A stretch of DNA of 7,346 nucleotides, from the NCBI GenBank assembly GCA_015520985.1, contig WAOY01000008.1:1-7346 (forward strand). The letters run 5' to 3'. The translations under genes and the position numbers were made by a program. Origin of the DNA: DHVE2 group archaeon (GTDB lineage Archaea; Thermoplasmatota; Thermoplasmata; Thermoplasmatales; Aciduliprofundaceae). The notes beneath the pieces are model-generated. The model ran no database searches. It had not been told where the DNA came from and saw only the letters and a program-made list of their open reading frames with translations. Below are positions 5,309-7,346 of the stretch, one piece after another. The stretch's first letter is position 1. The number at the start of each line of letters is the position of its first letter.

Positions 5309-7346
5309 ATGGCAGAAGAGGTTATACTCAGGGTCGCAGAGGCTCCTCAGATGGACGTTGGCCTCGGAAGGGCACGCCTTGATACCAACACCCGCATCCG
5401 CCTGGGCGTGGAGGTGGGCGATGTAATAGAGATAGAGGGCGCGCGTAAAACCGTGGCCAGGGTTTTCAGGGCCAAGCAGGAGGACGAGGGCCGCGGCATA
5501 ATCCGCATAGATGGCTACATAAGGAGAAACGCGAAGGTAACCGTGGGGGACAAGGTGAAGGTTCGCAAAGCCCAGCCCGTGGAGGCTAAGAAGGTGATAC
5601 TCGCCCCCCTTATCGGAAAGAACCAGAGGCTGCGGTTTGGGGAGGGCATCGGGGACTTCATAAGGCGCAGCCTGCTAAAGAGGCCCATGATAGAGGGCGA
5701 CGAGATCGTGGTCCCGAACATAACCCTGGCGGGGAGATCTGGAATACTCTTCCGCGTGGTAAAGACGATACCCTCCAAGGCAGTGGTGCAGATAGGCATG
5801 AGCACCGAGGTGGAGGTCCGCGAAGAGCCCCCCGGAGAGTTCGCCGAGGGGAGCATGGAGCACGTCACCTACGAGGACATCGGGGGCCTGGAGGAGGAGC
5901 TGCACAAGGTCCGCGAGATGATAGAACTGCCGCTCAAGCACCCTGAATTGTTTGAGAGGCTCGGCATTGATCCCCCGAAAGGAGTGATACTCCACGGACC
6001 TCCGGGAACTGGAAAAACGCTGATTGCGAAGGCCGTGGCCAACGAGAGCAACGCGTCCTTCTTCGTGATCAACGGCCCCGAGATCATGAGCAAGTTCTAC
6101 GGGCAGAGCGAGCAGAGATTGAGGGAAATATTCCAGGAGGCGCAGAAGAGCGCGCCGAGCATAATATTCATCGATGAGATAGACTCAATCGCCCCCAAGA
6201 GGGAGGAGGTGAGCGGGGAAGTTGAGAGAAGGGTGGTGGCCCAGCTCCTCACCCTCATGGACGGACTGGAAGCGAGGGGCGACGTCATCGTCATTGCCGC
6301 CACCAACCGACCCAACGCCATCGATCCAGCCCTGAGAAGGCCCGGCAGGTTTGACAGGGAGATAGAGCTCCCTGTCCCCGATAAGAAGGGCCGGTTCGAG
6401 ATCCTCCAGATACACACCCGCCACGTGCCCCTGGACGTCTACGACTCGGTGGAGAGGGTGAAGAAGGTAATAGGGGACCTCGTGGAGGAGATGGAGGCGG
6501 CTGAAAAGGTCCTCGAGAAGATAAAGAGAGGAGGAAAGGTAAAGGAGGCCATAAGGGAGCTGAAGGGTGAGATAGGCCGGCGGGTGATGAAGGAGAAGGA
6601 GGAGAAGGTCGGGGAGGCCCTGGAGAGGGAGTTGTCCTACGCTGAGGAGATCAGGTCCCTATACGAGAAGATCAAGGGTGTGGAGGACCTTGGGGAGATA
6701 AAGAAGGCCATAGAGTCGGCGTCCTACGTGGTGAGGGAGCGGGTAGAGACCGCCCTGAGGAACTCCCTACTTTGGGAGCTGGCTGAGCGGACCCATGGCT
6801 TCGTGGGAGCGGATTTAGCAGCCCTGGTGAAGGAGGCTGCCATGAAGGCGCTGAGGAGAGTTCTCCCCAAGATAGACCTGGAGAAGGAGGAGATCCCACC
6901 GGAAGTGTTGGAAGAGCTGGTGGTGAAGCGGGAGGACTTCGAGGAGGCCCTAAAGGAGGTTCACCCCTCCGCCCTGAGGGAGGTCTTCATCGAGGTCCCC
7001 AACGTCCACTGGGACGACGTGGGAGGGCTTGAAGACGTCAAGAAAAAGCTCAGGGAGGCGGTGGAGTACCCCCTCAAGTACAGGGACGTCTTCGAGGCCA
7101 TGGGGATAGACCCGCCCAAGGGTATACTCCTCTACGGTCCTCCAGGAACGGGCAAAACCCTCTTGGCCAAGGCGGTCGCCACAGAGAGCGAGGCCAACTT
7201 CATCGCCATAAAGGGACCTGAAGTCCTCTCCAAGTGGGTGGGGGAGAGCGAGCGGGCCATAAGGGAGGTCTTTCAGAAGGCCCGTCAGAGCGCCCCCACG
7301 GTTATCTTCATCGACGAGATCGACGCCATAGCACCGATGAGGGGGC
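5309..7346 (+). CDS. Cdc48/VAT-type AAA+ ATPase with D1 insertion (3' end outside window)
   Basis: The first 679 codons of a double-ring AAA+ unfoldase (Cdc48/p97/VAT family), a cytosolic hexamer that extracts and unfolds proteins, often for the proteasome. The N domain (about 1-185) has the VAT-like opening ILRVAEA, then [14 protein letters not shown] and FGEGI. D1 has Walker A GPPGTGKT at 230-237, the pore segment KFYGQSE, Walker B IIFIDEID at 285-292 and arginine fingers R344 and R347 in [10 protein letters not shown]. The D1 lid normally passes within about ten residues from 'IHTR..PL' to '[13 protein letters not shown]'. Here 115 residues (376-490), rich in E, K and R and predicted helical, lie between them. 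The linker '[16 protein letters not shown]' leads to D2, with Walker A at 610-617 and KWVGESE. The window ends just after the D2 Walker B FIDEID. The start at 5309 is supported by a TATA box 27 bp upstream. An in-frame ATG at 5270 would add 13 hydrophobic residues that the family lacks. Confidence 0.95.
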   Translation, partial: MAEEVILRVAEAPQMDVGLGRARLDTNTRIRLGVEVGDVIEIEGARKTVARVFRAKQEDEGRGIIRIDGYIRRNAKVTVGDKVKVRKAQPVEAKKVILAPLIGKNQRLRFGEGIGDFIRRSLLKRPMIEGDEIVVPNITLAGRSGILFRVVKTIPSKAVVQIGMSTEVEVREEPPGEFAEGSMEHVTYEDIGGLEEELHKVREMIELPLKHPELFERLGIDPPKGVILHGPPGTGKTLIAKAVANESNASFFVINGPEIMSKFYGQSEQRLREIFQEAQKSAPSIIFIDEIDSIAPKREEVSGEVERRVVAQLLTLMDGLEARGDVIVIAATNRPNAIDPALRRPGRFDREIELPVPDKKGRFEILQIHTRHVPLDVYDSVERVKKVIGDLVEEMEAAEKVLEKIKRGGKVKEAIRELKGEIGRRVMKEKEEKVGEALERELSYAEEIRSLYEKIKGVEDLGEIKKAIESASYVVRERVETALRNSLLWELAERTHGFVGADLAALVKEAAMKALRRVLPKIDLEKEEIPPEVLEELVVKREDFEEALKEVHPSALREVFIEVPNVHWDDVGGLEDVKKKLREAVEYPLKYRDVFEAMGIDPPKGILLYGPPGTGKTLLAKAVATESEANFIAIKGPEVLSKWVGESERAIREVFQKARQSAPTVIFIDEIDAIAPMRG

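Noticed and set aside
1..7346. Search for CRISPR arrays, insertion sequences, tRNA genes and toxin-antitoxin pairs
   Set aside because: I saw no regular direct repeats, transposase-like frames, tRNA cloverleaf patterns or small paired genes in any gap; intergenic regions are all short and filled by promoters or the SRP RNA.

Overview
The window is chromosomal DNA from a euryarchaeon, most probably in or near the Thermoplasmata. The signs are an archaeal-type valyl-tRNA synthetase, an archaeal 7S SRP RNA with helix 1, a Cdc48 close to the Thermoplasma VAT protein, A/T-rich TATA boxes 24-27 bp upstream of start codons (leaderless transcription), and an FtsZ rather than a CdvB division gene. The G+C-rich SRP RNA and frequent AGG (Arg) and ATA (Ile) codons would fit a thermophile. 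This placement is inference, since no 16S or other phylogenetic marker could be compared.

Layout: positions 1-29 may hold the first codons of another minus-strand gene. Positions 37-2607 (minus) encode ValRS. A short divergent promoter region (about 2608-2714) separates it from the SRP RNA gene (about 2715-3032, plus). That RNA converges, with only three bases between, on a 138-aa minus-strand protein (3036-3452) made of the N-terminal ferredoxin-like and THUMP domains of ThiI with no catalytic domain. A 71-bp divergent promoter region (3453-3523) leads to ftsZ (3524-4642), which overlaps by 14 bp a 214-aa multi-pass membrane protein (4629-5273). After 35 bp with its own TATA box, a two-AAA-domain Cdc48/VAT ATPase begins at 5309 and runs off the end inside the D2 Walker B region.

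Themes: the left half is translation and protein targeting (ValRS, SRP RNA, a probable tRNA-modification partner). The right half is cell division and protein unfolding (FtsZ, a coupled membrane protein, Cdc48). I see no mobile elements, CRISPR arrays, tRNAs or rRNAs.

The points most worth following are: (1) a charged, helical insertion of roughly 107 residues in the D1 AAA module of Cdc48; (2) the unknown membrane protein translationally coupled to ftsZ, with a basic, proline-rich C-terminal tail; (3) a ValRS whose KMSKS loop reads PMHTS; and (4) a stand-alone NFLD-THUMP protein. None proves a new system. The ftsZ-membrane protein pair is the best candidate for an undescribed division component.
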